From Bifidobacterium [indicum] DSM 20214 = LMG 11587 (lineage in GTDB: Bacteria; Actinomycetota; Actinomycetes; Actinomycetales; Bifidobacteriaceae), in NCBI RefSeq assembly GCF_000706765.1, contig NZ_CP006018.1, positions 1,364,001 through 1,428,000 of the forward strand: 64,000 nucleotides of DNA. Direction: 5' to 3'. The first letter of the stretch is position 1. Every line of letters begins with the position of its first letter. Both the position numbers and the translations under genes were made by a program. The notes below the pieces were generated by a model. That model was not told the origin of the DNA. It was given only the letters and a program-made list of their open reading frames with translations, and did not search any database. Shown in pieces: positions 18,663 through 28,324 of this stretch.

Positions 18663-20009
18663 GTGTTTACCAACGAATACGTCAATCGCGTCTACCAGCA
18701 GGTAGAACACCGCGACGGCGACCAGCCCGAATTCCTCCAAGCCGTCCGCGAGGTGTTCGAGAGCCTGGAACCGGTTGTGTCCAAGCATCCCGAATACGAG
18801 GCCAATGGCGTTCTGGAGCGCCTGGTCGAGCCTGAGCGGGTCGTCAAGTTCCGAGTGGCATGGACGGACGACCAGGGCGGAATCCAGGTCAATCGGGGTT
18901 ACCGGGTCCAGTTCAACTCAGCCATCGGACCCTACAAGGGAGGCCTGCGCTTCCACCCCACGGTGACCGAGTCGGTTGTCAAGTTCCTGGGCTTCGAGCA
19001 GATTCTGAAGAACTCCCTGACCGGCCTGCCGATGGGCGGAGGCAAGGGAGGATCGGACTTCAACCCCAAGGGGCGCTCCGATGCCGAGGTCATGCGCTTC
19101 TGCCAGGCCTTCATGACCGAGCTCCAGCGCCACATCGGCCAGTTCACCGATGTCCCCGCCGGTGACATCAATGTGGGCGGTCGCGAAATCGGTTACCTCT
19201 TCGGTCAGTACAAGCGTCTGCGCGATGAGTACTCGGGGGTCCTCACCGGAAAGGACATGACATTCGGTGGGTCCCTGGCCCGTACCGAGGCCACCGGTTA
19301 TGGTCTGTGCTACTACACCCAGGAGGCACTGAAGGCCCTGCGCCAGGATTCCTTCCAGGGCAAGACCGTGGCCATCTCCGGGTCGGGCAATGTGGCCATC
19401 TTCGCCACTGAAAAGGCCCAGCAACTGGGTGCCGAGGTGGTGACCGCATCCGACTCCAACGGGTACATCCACGACCCGAACGGTATCGATCTCGATATCT
19501 TGAAGGACATCAAGCTGGGCCACCGCGGCAGAATCAAGGAGTATGCCGACCGGGTCGACGGAGCCGAGTATCACGAGGGTTGCGAGGGGGTTTGGACCGT
19601 TCCCTGTGACATCGCGCTTCCCTGTGCCACCCAGAACGAAATCGACCAGGAATCCGCAAGGACCCTGGTTGCCAACGGATGCACCGTGGTCTGCGAAGGC
19701 GCGAACATGCCCTCCACCCCCGAGGCCATCGCCGTCTATCAGGACCATGGCGTGCTCTATGGTCCTGCCAAGGCCGCTAACGCAGGCGGCGTGGCCGTCT
19801 CAGGCCTGGAGATGAGCCAGAACTCCCTCCGTCTCCAGTGGACCTTCGACGAGGTGGACCAGCGGCTGAAGGACATCATGGCCGACATCTTCCAGAAGTC
19901 CTATGCGGCTTCCAAAGAGTACGGCACCCCCGGCGACCTGATGCTGGGTGCCAACGTGGCAGGATTCACCAAGGTCGCAGACGCAATGGTGGCCCAGGGC
20001 GTGCTCTGA
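18663..20009 (+). CDS. gdhA: NADP-type glutamate dehydrogenase
   Basis: Reductive amination of 2-oxoglutarate to glutamate, the main route of ammonium assimilation when this enzyme is present. The 448-residue length fits the hexameric bacterial type. Substrate-site motifs are YKGGLRFHPTV and LPMGGGKGGSDFNPKG (the catalytic Lys lies in the glycine-rich loop). A Rossmann motif GSGNVA and the late PAKAANAGGVAVSGLEMSQN follow. The start is a GTG at 18663 with AAGGAG at 18651-18656. An in-frame opening at 18600 lacks a ribosome-binding site. It is encoded opposite to the surrounding leftward genes. Confidence 0.95.
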   Translation: MFTNEYVNRVYQQVEHRDGDQPEFLQAVREVFESLEPVVSKHPEYEANGVLERLVEPERVVKFRVAWTDDQGGIQVNRGYRVQFNSAIGPYKGGLRFHPTVTESVVKFLGFEQILKNSLTGLPMGGGKGGSDFNPKGRSDAEVMRFCQAFMTELQRHIGQFTDVPAGDINVGGREIGYLFGQYKRLRDEYSGVLTGKDMTFGGSLARTEATGYGLCYYTQEALKALRQDSFQGKTVAISGSGNVAIFATEKAQQLGAEVVTASDSNGYIHDPNGIDLDILKDIKLGHRGRIKEYADRVDGAEYHEGCEGVWTVPCDIALPCATQNEIDQESARTLVANGCTVVCEGANMPSTPEAIAVYQDHGVLYGPAKAANAGGVAVSGLEMSQNSLRLQWTFDEVDQRLKDIMADIFQKSYAASKEYGTPGDLMLGANVAGFTKVADAMVAQGVL

Positions 20010-20069
20010 ACCGACCTGCCGAAGCGGAACAGCAAAGAACCCGCTACCTGATTCTCCGGAAATATCAAT

Positions 20070-20104
20070 GGAGGGGGCCGACTCATCAGGGTCGGCCTCC
20101 TCCA
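20070..20104. terminator. Hairpin between gdhA and the ABC exporter genes
   Basis: GGAGG-GGCCGAC and GTCGGCC-TCCTCC pair across a ~10-nt loop, with a one-base bulge. It is shared by the convergent gdhA and exporter transcripts. No long T-run is present on either strand. Confidence 0.55.
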
Positions 20105-20147
20105 TTACGTTCGGCACCTCCGACCACAATGAGGTCGGACACCTATC

Positions 20148-22160
20148 TCACTCCAGCTCCAGGGCACCCGTGTAGAGCTGGTAGTACTCCCCTCGCTTGG
20201 CAATCAGTTCATCGTGGTTGCCGCGCTCGATGATACGGCCGTGGTCCAGCACCATGATCACGTCGGAGTTCCGGACCGTGGACAGCCTATGGGCTATGAC
20301 GAAGACGGTCCTTCCCTGCATCAGGGCATCCATACCTCGTTGGACCACCTCTTCGGTCCTGGTGTCGATTGAAGACGTGGCCTCATCCAGAATCATGGCC
20401 GGCGGGTCGGCAACGGCAGCCCTGGCAATTGATATCAGCTGCCGTTGCCCCTGGGAGAGGCCGCTCCCGTCCCCCTCCAAAACCGTCTGGTAACCCTGGG
20501 GAAGCATCCGGATGAAACTGTCCGCATTGGTCATCCTTGCCGCCTCGATGCACTCCTCATCCGTGGCATCCAGGCGCCCGTACCGGATGTTGTCGAGGAC
20601 GGTGCCGGTGAAGAGATTGACATCCTGGAGAACAACGCCCAGGGAGCGGCGAAGATCCGGCTTGCGGATGTTCCTCACGTCTATCCCGTCGTAGAGTATC
20701 TGCCCCTGCTGGATGTCATAGAAGCGGTTGATCAGATTGGTGATCGTGGTCTTGCCGGCACCGGTGGCTCCGACCAGGGCCACCTTCTGCCCGGGCTTGG
20801 CGAACCAGGTGATGTCATGCAGGACGGGGTTTTTCGGATCATAGCCGAAACCGACATCCGTGAACCGCACGTCCCCCTGGAGAAGGGTGTATCTACCGTC
20901 GGCCGAGGTGATGGCCTGGTCCTTGGCCTTCAGGGCCACATCCCGGGCATCGCCGGGGAGCTTCATGGCGGCCTCCAGCGAGCGCCTGCCGTCATCATCA
21001 GCGGCGCGCTTCCAAGCCCAGTGCCCGGTCTCATAATCGACAGGGGTCATGGTTCGCCCGTCCGAGGCAAGCTCGACATGGACCAGACTGACCGAGCCCT
21101 GGTCGGATTCCACAGGCTCGTCCATCAGGTCGAAAATCCGGGAGGCACCGGCCAGGGCCATCATGACCATGTTGAACTGCATGGACACCTGACCAATGGG
21201 ATTGATGAACGACCGGGAGAGCGTCAGGAGGGAGACGATGGTCCCCAACGTGAGCGGCCCCTTTCCGGTCAGCCCCACATTCCCCATACCTGCAATGCCG
21301 GCGAGGCCACCAACGATGGCCAGGATGACATAGAGCAGGTACCCCATGTTGCCCACGACGGGCATGGTCACGTTCCCATAGGTGTTGGCTTGGGCCGAGG
21401 CGTGGAAGAGTTCCTCGTTCCGGGCCTCGAAGGCCTGTGCCGTGGCCTCCTCATGGTTGAAGACCTTGATGACCTTCTGCCCGTTTACGGCCTCCTCGAC
21501 GAAGGCGTTGACCTGGCCGAGATAGCGCTGCTGATGAACGAAATACCGACCACTCCTGGTAACCAGGACCCGGACCACCACAATCAGGACCGCTGCAAAG
21601 ACCAGGGTCAGGATGGTGAAGGGAATGGACAGCAAGAGCATGGAGATCAGAGCGGCCAGGGCGGAGAGGACCGAGGAGACCATCTGAGGGAAGGACTGGG
21701 AGATGGCCTGGCGGAGAGTGTCCGTGTCGTTGGTGTATCGGCTCATGGTGTCACCGTGTTCGTGGGTGTCGAAGAAGCCGATGGGCAACTCCTGCTGGTG
21801 GGCGAACATCTGGTCGCGGATGGTTTTCAGCGTGCCTTGTTCCACCCCGACTATGAGCCAATTCCAGAACCACGAGCAGAAGGTCCCCACCAGGTAGAGG
21901 CACCCCATCAGAATCAGGGTCCGCATCAGGGGGCCCCAATCCGGGTCGGTGACTCCCACCAGGGGGAGGATGTAGTGATCGATCAGGGGCTGGAGGAAGA
22001 AGGCGGATGCCGCCTGGGCCCCTGCGCTGATGATGATGCAAACCACAATCACGACCATCTGCCAGCGGTAGGCCATCAGATAACCCAGGAGGCGGCGGGT
22101 CGTTCCCGGTGCGGCCTTGTCCAGGCGGGGCTTGCGGTTCTTGAATGATCCGTCACTCAT
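20148..22160 (-). CDS. ABC exporter half-transporter with catalytic nucleotide site
   Basis: 670-residue fused membrane-ATPase protein. The transmembrane part (~residues 30-330) has six predicted helices. Walker A is VGATGAGKTT, Walker B is MILDEATSSID with the catalytic Glu present, and the switch His is in VIAHRLST. The ABC signature is changed to LSQGQRQ instead of LSGGQ. A ~75-residue insert (SVSLVHVELASDGRT onward) lies between the membrane domain and the ATPase core. The gene overlaps the upstream half-transporter by 8 bp, so the two very probably form a heterodimer. The substrate (drug, lipid or peptide) cannot be told. Confidence 0.9.
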   Translation of the reverse strand: MSDGSFKNRKPRLDKAAPGTTRRLLGYLMAYRWQMVVIVVCIIISAGAQAASAFFLQPLIDHYILPLVGVTDPDWGPLMRTLILMGCLYLVGTFCSWFWNWLIVGVEQGTLKTIRDQMFAHQQELPIGFFDTHEHGDTMSRYTNDTDTLRQAISQSFPQMVSSVLSALAALISMLLLSIPFTILTLVFAAVLIVVVRVLVTRSGRYFVHQQRYLGQVNAFVEEAVNGQKVIKVFNHEEATAQAFEARNEELFHASAQANTYGNVTMPVVGNMGYLLYVILAIVGGLAGIAGMGNVGLTGKGPLTLGTIVSLLTLSRSFINPIGQVSMQFNMVMMALAGASRIFDLMDEPVESDQGSVSLVHVELASDGRTMTPVDYETGHWAWKRAADDDGRRSLEAAMKLPGDARDVALKAKDQAITSADGRYTLLQGDVRFTDVGFGYDPKNPVLHDITWFAKPGQKVALVGATGAGKTTITNLINRFYDIQQGQILYDGIDVRNIRKPDLRRSLGVVLQDVNLFTGTVLDNIRYGRLDATDEECIEAARMTNADSFIRMLPQGYQTVLEGDGSGLSQGQRQLISIARAAVADPPAMILDEATSSIDTRTEEVVQRGMDALMQGRTVFVIAHRLSTVRNSDVIMVLDHGRIIERGNHDELIAKRGEYYQLYTGALELE

Positions 22161-23979
22161 GGTCCTTGTCCTCCCCGTCCTTGTTCCTGGTCTGTGATTC
22201 GTATATGGATCGGTATTCCTGACATGTTCGCAGGAGGTCTTGGTGCGTACCCTTATCGAGGATCCTCCCCTCCTCCAAAACCAGAATCATGTCCGCGTCC
22301 TCCACCGAAGCCAGACGCTGGGAGATGATGATCTTGGTGGTGTCGGGAATCTCCTGCCTGAACGCCTGGCGAATCAGCTGGTCGGTCTTGGTATCCACGG
22401 CACTGGTGGAGTCGTCCAGGATCAGGATGTCCGGTTTTTTCAGCAGGGCCCGGGCTATGCAGAGACGCTGGCGCTGTCCGCCGGAAAGGTTGGACCCCCC
22501 CTCGTCCAGACGGGTCTGGTAGCCGTCAGGGAACTCCCGTACAAAACCATCCGCCTGGGCCAGAGAGCATGCATGTACCAGGTCCTCGTCGCTTGCCTGG
22601 GAGTTGCCCCAGCGCAGGTTTTCAGCAATGGTGCCGCTGAAGAGGACGTTCTTCTGGAGCACCATGGCCACCTGGTCGCGCAGGACCGTCAGGTCGTACC
22701 GGCGCACATCCACACCACCTACCTGAAGCGATCCCTCGGTCACGTCATAGAGGCGGGGAATGAGCTGGACCAGGCTGGATTTGGAGGCCCCTGTCCCGCC
22801 TACGATGCCCAGAGTCGAGCCGGAAGGAACGTCCAGGTCGATGTGGCTCAGCACGGGGCGCTCCGACCGATCCGAATAGCGGAAGGTCACATCCTGGAAC
22901 CTGATGGACCCGTCGGCAACCTCCATGACGGGATCTGCGGGATCCTGCACGGTGCTCACCTCTTGCAGGACCTGGCAGATACGCTCGGCGGAGGCCTGGG
23001 AGATGACGACCATGACCACAATCATGGAGACCATGTTCATGGCCATCATGATCTGGATGGCATAGGTGACCAGGGCAGTCAGATCACCCGTGGTCAGACC
23101 CAGGGAGGCGTTGTTGCCGGAGGCCACGATCTGTGAGGCACCCATCCAGGATATGACCAGGAGAGAGGCATAGATGCAGAAGTTGAGGAGGGCGGGATTC
23201 AGGCTCATAATCCGCTCGGCCTTGCAGAAGGCCTGGTATATGGACTGGGAAATCCTGCCGAACTTGCCCTCCTCATAGTCCTCCCGGTTGTAGGACTTGA
23301 CCACACGGATGCCTTGAAGGTTCTCATCCACCACATTGTTGAGCCGGTCGTAGGTGTGGAAAACCCGCTCGAATATCGGATGGACCAGAAGGGAAAGACC
23401 GATCAGGCCAAGGCCGAGGATGGGGATGACGATCAGGAAGACCAACGATATGGGTTTGGATATCCTGAAAGAGAAGAACCAGGCCACAATAACCATGATC
23501 GGTGCCCTGACACCGACCCTGATAACCATCTGGTAGGCGTTCTGCAGGTTGGTCACGTCGGTGGTCAGTCTGGTGATGATGGACCCGGTGGAGAACCTGT
23601 CTATGTTGGTGAAACCGAAGGACTGCACCTGGGCGAAAAGGTCACTGCGGACGTTCTTCGCAAGGCCGGAGGATGCAATCGCCGCATACCGTCCGGACAT
23701 GAATCCCGAGAAAAGGGAGACCGCCGAGCAGATCAGCAGTATCAGTCCGAATTTTATGATGGCCGGCATGGAGCGTCCTGATACACCCTGATCAATCAGG
23801 GAGGCCATGATGGTCGGTATCACTATCTCCAGAACGCTTTCAAGGAAAACAAAGCCCGGCGCCAGCAGGCTTGCCTTCTTGTATTCGCGCAGAGAACCCA
23901 GAATGGTGCGGACAGTGTGCTGCGGGTGGGCCGGTTCTTGCCTGTCCGATTCCGTCTCGGATGTAGTAGAACCCTTCAA
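22153..23979 (-). CDS. ABC exporter half-transporter with degenerate nucleotide site
   Basis: 608-residue partner of the next gene. Six membrane helices (~residues 38-330) precede an ATPase domain with Walker A VGGTGASKSS and a normal signature LSGGQRQR. Walker B reads LILDDSTSAVD, with Asp in place of the catalytic Glu, and the H-loop reads IISQRLAS, with Gln in place of His. These changes match those of heterodimeric exporters that have one hydrolytic and one non-hydrolytic site. The start is a TTG at 23979 with GGGAGGGC upstream. A terminator separates it from adk. Confidence 0.9.
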   Translation of the reverse strand: MKGSTTSETESDRQEPAHPQHTVRTILGSLREYKKASLLAPGFVFLESVLEIVIPTIMASLIDQGVSGRSMPAIIKFGLILLICSAVSLFSGFMSGRYAAIASSGLAKNVRSDLFAQVQSFGFTNIDRFSTGSIITRLTTDVTNLQNAYQMVIRVGVRAPIMVIVAWFFSFRISKPISLVFLIVIPILGLGLIGLSLLVHPIFERVFHTYDRLNNVVDENLQGIRVVKSYNREDYEEGKFGRISQSIYQAFCKAERIMSLNPALLNFCIYASLLVISWMGASQIVASGNNASLGLTTGDLTALVTYAIQIMMAMNMVSMIVVMVVISQASAERICQVLQEVSTVQDPADPVMEVADGSIRFQDVTFRYSDRSERPVLSHIDLDVPSGSTLGIVGGTGASKSSLVQLIPRLYDVTEGSLQVGGVDVRRYDLTVLRDQVAMVLQKNVLFSGTIAENLRWGNSQASDEDLVHACSLAQADGFVREFPDGYQTRLDEGGSNLSGGQRQRLCIARALLKKPDILILDDSTSAVDTKTDQLIRQAFRQEIPDTTKIIISQRLASVEDADMILVLEEGRILDKGTHQDLLRTCQEYRSIYESQTRNKDGEDKDHE

Positions 23980-24113
23980 ATTGCCCTCCCTGGTTTCTGT
24001 GCGGTCTCATCCATACCGGCTTCTGCATTCGGCAGGCATGGGAATGAACGAATCAACGCTACCACTTTGTTCTTTCCTATTGGGGTAACTAGGGCTGGTA
24101 TTCAACCATTTAC

Positions 24114-24156
24114 GAAAAAGGAAGTTGCATGACCGTTCAGGTCATGCAACTTCCTT
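24114..24156 (-). terminator. Strong intrinsic terminator of the secY-adk transcript
   Basis: The arms 24118-24134 and 24140-24156 are perfectly complementary (17 bp) with a 5-nt loop. On the - strand the hairpin is followed by T5. It lies downstream of adk and upstream of the exporter genes. Confidence 0.88.
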
Positions 24157-24275
24157 GAAGAATATGCCGGTCAGATGACGCCGGAACTGGAGGCCAGCCG
24201 CCGGGAGCCGGATGGCTCATCCATCCCGCCGCGCAAACGGACGTGTCCGCTTATCGCGGCGCACATCCTCAAAGG

Positions 24276-24848
24276 TCAGCGCCTGTCCAGCTCTTCGATG
24301 ATGGTCTGGGAGATCCTGTCGACCTCGCCCTGTCCATCGACTGCAACCAGGAGACCACGGGACTTGTAGGTGTCCAGAAGAGGTGCGGTTTTCTCGGCGT
24401 AGATATCCAGACGCTTGGCGATGGCCTCGGGGGTATCGTCAGCGCGCCCCTCCTCCTCTGCACGCTTGGCAATGCGCTTCATCAGGATGTCATGATCGGC
24501 ATCCAGGGCAACCACGGCCGTAAGGGGGGTACCCAGCTCCTGGAGCATCTGGTCCAAGGCTTCAACCTGCGAGGAAGAGCGGGGGTAGCCGTCCAGAATC
24601 CACCCCTGAGCGGCATCTTCCATACCCAGCCGGTCCTTGACGATCTTGTTGGTCAGCTCGTCGGGCACCAGTTCACCCTTATCGGTATAGGCCTTGGCCT
24701 GCATGCCCAGCTCCGTACCGTTCTTCAGGTTGTATCGGAAGATGTCACCGGTGGAGATGGCGGGTATGCCGTAATGCTTGCTGAGCAGGGCCGCCTGAGT
24801 ACCCTTGCCCACTCCCTGCGGTCCCATGATCAACAGTCGCTGTACCAT
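24276..24848 (-). CDS. adk: Adenylate kinase
   Basis: Interconverts ATP plus AMP with two ADP. The 190-residue protein has the P-loop GPQGVGKGTQ (residues ~9-18), the AMP-site STGDIFRYN, the conserved GWILDGYPRSSSQ, and a short LID (RAEEEGRADD). It is therefore the short form without the zinc-binding lid. AGGACGAGGA precedes the ATG. It follows secY as in most bacteria, but the expected next genes (map, infA) are not adjacent. Confidence 0.95.
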   Translation of the reverse strand: MVQRLLIMGPQGVGKGTQAALLSKHYGIPAISTGDIFRYNLKNGTELGMQAKAYTDKGELVPDELTNKIVKDRLGMEDAAQGWILDGYPRSSSQVEALDQMLQELGTPLTAVVALDADHDILMKRIAKRAEEEGRADDTPEAIAKRLDIYAEKTAPLLDTYKSRGLLVAVDGQGEVDRISQTIIEELDRR

Positions 24849-24964
24849 TCCTCGTCCTTTGCTCGAGTCCTTGTCTATCCGGTCCCCGACGCGTCAGCCG
24901 CGCAGAACCCTCATCTACGTATGTTAGCGGTTGCACGGTCCAAAGCGGCCATTCCCTAAACCAG

Positions 24965-24999
24965 GAAGGTCCGGCCACCGGCATGGTGGTCGGACCTTC
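24965..24999 (-). terminator. Hairpin between secY and adk
   Basis: The arms 24965-24979 and 24985-24999 pair over 15 bp with one G-U. The - strand T-run after it is poor. It may attenuate adk relative to secY or protect a processed end. Confidence 0.45.
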
Positions 25000-25041
25000 A
25001 ACTCTTCTTCGGCCGAATCGAATCGGAACCGGCAGGAGGAA

Positions 25042-26370
25042 TCAGCCTTCCTTGTGGTCCCCGTCCAGGAGGAACCCGGTGTACTGGAACTGCTCGGTCT
25101 GTGCCTTGGCCTGCCGCAGGGTGTCCAGGCCGACACCAGCGATGATCAGGACGGTGGTACCGCCGAAGGGCAGCTTCGAGTTGATCTTGAGCAGCATGAT
25201 CAGGACGGTGGGAATCAGAGCCACGAAGAGCAGATAGATGGCGCCCACGGTGTTGAGCCTGTTCATGACGTAGCTCAGGTACTGGCTGGTGGCACGTCCT
25301 GCCCTGATGCCGGGAATGAAGCCACCGTACTCCTTCATATTGTCGGCGGTCTCATCCGGGTTGAAGGTAATCGACGTGTAGAAGAAGCAGAAGAAGACGA
25401 TCATGACCGAGTAGAGGGCGATGTACCAGACCGACGTGGTGTTGGCAAGGTTCTCGTCTATCCACTTGACCCAGTTCTGCTCAGGCTTGCCGAACTGCGC
25501 AATCAGGGTGGGGATGGCCAGAATCGAAGAGGCGAAGATCGGCGGGATGACACCCGACATGTTGACCTTCAGCGGAAGATAGGTGGAGGATCCCCCGTAC
25601 ATCTTCCTGCCGATCATACGGCGGGTGTACTGAACGGGGATGCGGCGCTGGGCCAGCTCCACGAAGTCGACGAAGATAAGGATGAAGACCAGAACAGCAA
25701 CGACGATGCCGAACTTGGTCCAGTCGCCGTTCTTGCCGGTGGTTCCCCATCCGATGTTCCAGAGCTGGGGCAGGAAGCCCGAGCAGATGGAGGTGAAAAT
25801 GAGCACCGACATACCGTTGCCGATGCCCTTCTCGGTGATGAGCTCGGCCATCCACATAATCAGACCGGTGCCACCGGTCATGATCAGAACCATGACGACC
25901 AGGTTCCATACAGAGCTGTCAGGAATGACCTGACTCTGGCAGGCCCCGTTGAAGAGGGCCCCGGACCGTGCAGTGACCAGGATGGTCGTGGACTGGAGGA
26001 TGGCCAGGCCGATGGTCAGATACCTGGTGTACTCAGTCAGCTTGGCCTCACCCGACTGCCCCTCCTTGTGCAGGGCCTCGAAGCGAGGAATGACCACACG
26101 CAGGAGCTGAACCACGATGGAAGCCGTGATGTAGGGCATGATGCCCAATGCAAAGATGGAGAGCTGGAGCAGGGCTCCGCCCGAGAAGAGGTTGACCAGG
26201 CCGATGAAGTCCTCGTTGCCCGCTGTCGTAATGCACTTCTGCACCGCAGGGTAGTCCACTCCGGGGGTCGGTATGAAAGAACCGATCCGATAGATGATGA
26301 TGATACCGAAGACGAAGAGGATTTTCTTCCTCAACTCCTTGGTCCTGAAGGCCTGGATTAACGTCCTCAC
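25042..26370 (-). CDS. secY: Preprotein translocase subunit SecY
   Basis: Core channel of the Sec translocon in the cytoplasmic membrane. 442 residues with ten predicted membrane helices. Typical stretches are GIIIIYRIGSFIPTPGVD, the plug and second-helix region FSGGALLQLSIFALGIMPYI, GTGLIMWMAELITEKGIGNG and YTRRMIGRKMYGG. It stands between rplO and adk in the spc operon. Confidence 0.96.
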   Translation of the reverse strand: MRTLIQAFRTKELRKKILFVFGIIIIYRIGSFIPTPGVDYPAVQKCITTAGNEDFIGLVNLFSGGALLQLSIFALGIMPYITASIVVQLLRVVIPRFEALHKEGQSGEAKLTEYTRYLTIGLAILQSTTILVTARSGALFNGACQSQVIPDSSVWNLVVMVLIMTGGTGLIMWMAELITEKGIGNGMSVLIFTSICSGFLPQLWNIGWGTTGKNGDWTKFGIVVAVLVFILIFVDFVELAQRRIPVQYTRRMIGRKMYGGSSTYLPLKVNMSGVIPPIFASSILAIPTLIAQFGKPEQNWVKWIDENLANTTSVWYIALYSVMIVFFCFFYTSITFNPDETADNMKEYGGFIPGIRAGRATSQYLSYVMNRLNTVGAIYLLFVALIPTVLIMLLKINSKLPFGGTTVLIIAGVGLDTLRQAKAQTEQFQYTGFLLDGDHKEG

Positions 26371-26547
26371 CTATGTTCCTTCCCTACCGCGCCTGAGACC
26401 TGCCCTAAAGCCGCGCTCATCTTTTGCTCAATCCAGCATAACCGATGGGTCAGTCATACCGGCTCGAAATTGGAATCGGCCCTCACCCGTAGAACGGGGA
26501 GGACCGATGAACCATTCCTGCCAGGCAGGTTATGTCCCCTCCGACTT

Positions 26548-27012
26548 TCAGTCTTCGGAGATGGACCCGCCTGCCGCCTCGATCTTGCTCTTGGCAGTGG
26601 CCGAAGCCTTCATGCCCTTGAGGGTGAAGGCCGACTTGACCTCACCTTCGCCGAGGACCTTGACCGGGCAGCCCTTGCGGACCGCCCCGCCCTTGACCAG
26701 ATCATCGACCGTGATCTCGCCGCCCTTGGGGAAGAGCTCGCTCAATGCGTTGAGGTTGACAACCTGATACTGCTTCTTGAAGGGGCTACGGAATCCACGC
26801 AGCTTGGGCAGCCTCATGTACAGAGGCAGCTGGCCGCCTTCGAATCCGGGGCGCACCTGATAGCGCGCCTTGGTGCCCTTCATGCCACGGCCCGAGGTCT
26901 TACCCTTGGAACCTTCGCCTCGACCCACGCGAATGCGGTCACGCTTGGCTCCGGGAGCCGGGCGCAGATCATGCATCTGCAGAATCGTGGGCTCTTGCTT
27001 CTCGCTAGCCAT
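26548..27012 (-). CDS. rplO: 50S ribosomal protein L15
   Basis: 154 residues. MHDLRPAPGAKRDRIRVGRG, GSKGKTSGRGMKGTKAR and RGFRSPFKKQYQVVNL are characteristic. It directly follows rpmD (2-bp gap) and is separated from secY by a 177-bp spacer in which I see no gene. Confidence 0.95.
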   Translation of the reverse strand: MASEKQEPTILQMHDLRPAPGAKRDRIRVGRGEGSKGKTSGRGMKGTKARYQVRPGFEGGQLPLYMRLPKLRGFRSPFKKQYQVVNLNALSELFPKGGEITVDDLVKGGAVRKGCPVKVLGEGEVKSAFTLKGMKASATAKSKIEAAGGSISED

Positions 27013-27014
27013 TG

Positions 27015-27200
27015 TCAGTCAGCCTCCTCTACGGTGACCAGGTGGCGGACCTTGTTGGCCATGCCCCTGTAGACGGGCGTGTCCTCACGAATGACGGACT
27101 GCCCGATCTTGTGCAGACCCAGGGACTTGACGTTTTCCTTCTGGCGTGCAGTTGTGTGCACGAGGCCCTTGGTCAGTGTGATCTTGATCTGCTTGGCCAT
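27015..27200 (-). CDS. rpmD: 50S ribosomal protein L30
   Basis: 61 residues from [16 protein letters not shown], with [10 protein letters not shown] and [13 protein letters not shown]. The ATG at 27200 shares a base with the rpsE stop (TGATG), so translation is coupled. A GTG just upstream (27203) opens the frame but is less likely to be used. Confidence 0.95.
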   Translation of the reverse strand: MAKQIKITLTKGLVHTTARQKENVKSLGLHKIGQSVIREDTPVYRGMANKVRHLVTVEEAD

Positions 27201-27955
27201 CACTCACCTGCCTTAGCGTCGTCGTTAGCCTTGTCCTTGGCCTCTTCACGCTCCTTGCGGGCCTCGGCAATGCCGGCGGCACGCGCGCGGAGCAGGGAAT
27301 CGGGTGCAACCTCTTCCAGGGGCAGACCACGGCGGGCCGCAATCTCCTCGGGCTCCTCCAGCTGCTTCAGGGCATCCACGGTGGCGCGAACCATGTTGAC
27401 GGCCGTCGCCGAACCCATGGACTTGCTGAGGATGTCGGTGATGCCGGCGCACTCCAGGACGGCGCGGACCGGACCACCGGCGATAACGCCGGTACCGGGG
27501 GCCGCGGGCCTCAGGAGGACGGTACCTGCTGCATCGTGGCCAATCACCGGATGGGTGACGGTGCCACGGATGCGGGGAACCGTGAACATGTGCTTCTTGG
27601 CGTCCAGCTGACCCTTGGCGATGGCTGCCGGAACCTCACGGGACTTACCGTAGCCGACACCGACGGTGCCCTTGCCATCACCCACGACCACGAGGGCCGC
27701 GAAGCTGAAGGTACGTCCACCCTTGTGGACCTTGGACACACGGTTGATGGTCACGACCTTGTCCAGGAGATCATCCCGGTTATCGTCACGATCGCGACGG
27801 CCACGGCGACCGTCACGACGACCATCCCGGGAACCGCCACGGCGACCACCACGGCGGTCATCGTTCCGGTCGTTCCTGCCACCCTGGCTGGACTGAGTGT
27901 TCTTGGAATCTTCAGTCACCTGGGTTGTTTCCTTCGTGTTCTCGTTGTCGCTCAC
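27200..27955 (-). CDS. rpsE: 30S ribosomal protein S5 with Arg/Gly-rich N-terminal extension
   Basis: The conserved S5 body starts near residue 65 ([20 protein letters not shown]) and includes [15 protein letters not shown] and the C-terminal domain [15 protein letters not shown]. Before it lie ~63 residues, first acidic/polar and then a Gly-Arg-Asp-rich run ([20 protein letters not shown]). There is also a ~20-residue charged tail. Total 251 residues against ~165 in E. coli. The start codon overlaps the rplR stop by 4 bp. Confidence 0.95.
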   Translation of the reverse strand: MSDNENTKETTQVTEDSKNTQSSQGGRNDRNDDRRGGRRGGSRDGRRDGRRGRRDRDDNRDDLLDKVVTINRVSKVHKGGRTFSFAALVVVGDGKGTVGVGYGKSREVPAAIAKGQLDAKKHMFTVPRIRGTVTHPVIGHDAAGTVLLRPAAPGTGVIAGGPVRAVLECAGITDILSKSMGSATAVNMVRATVDALKQLEEPEEIAARRGLPLEEVAPDSLLRARAAGIAEARKEREEAKDKANDDAKAGE

Positions 27956-28323
27956 AGTGCCAAACCTCCCTCACGGGCGCCTTCTGCAACCGCTGCAACC
28001 CTGCCATGGTACTTGTTGCCGCCACGGTCGAAGACCACGGCGGTGATGCCGGCATCCTTGGCCTTGGCCGCAATCTGCTCGCCCACCTTGCGGGCTGCTT
28101 CGGTCTTGGTTCCCTCGAAGGAGGAATAATCCGAGGCCATCGTCGACTCGCTCACCAGGGTGACACCCTTGGAGTCGTCGACGATCTGGGCGATCATGTT
28201 GCGGTTGGTACGGGTGACCACCAGACGAGGACGCTCTGCGGTTCCCACCACGCGCTTGCGCAGACGGGCGTGACGACGCAGGCGGGCTACCTTCTTGCCT
28301 TTACCTAGAATCGTGACTGTCAT
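27952..28323 (-). CDS. rplR: 50S ribosomal protein L18
   Basis: 5S rRNA-binding protein of 123 residues: [20 protein letters not shown], then [20 protein letters not shown] and the C-terminal [20 protein letters not shown]. The ATG at 28323 lies one base past the rplF stop; the frame that opens at 28467 runs inside rplF and is not used. Confidence 0.95.
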   Translation of the reverse strand: MTVTILGKGKKVARLRRHARLRKRVVGTAERPRLVVTRTNRNMIAQIVDDSKGVTLVSESTMASDYSSFEGTKTEAARKVGEQIAAKAKDAGITAVVFDRGGNKYHGRVAAVAEGAREGGLAL

Positions 28324-28324
28324 A

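Noticed and set aside
20445-22148. A 567-codon open frame on the + strand
   Set aside because: It is antisense to the ABC half-transporter, with a composition rich in Gly, His and Asp and no family resemblance.
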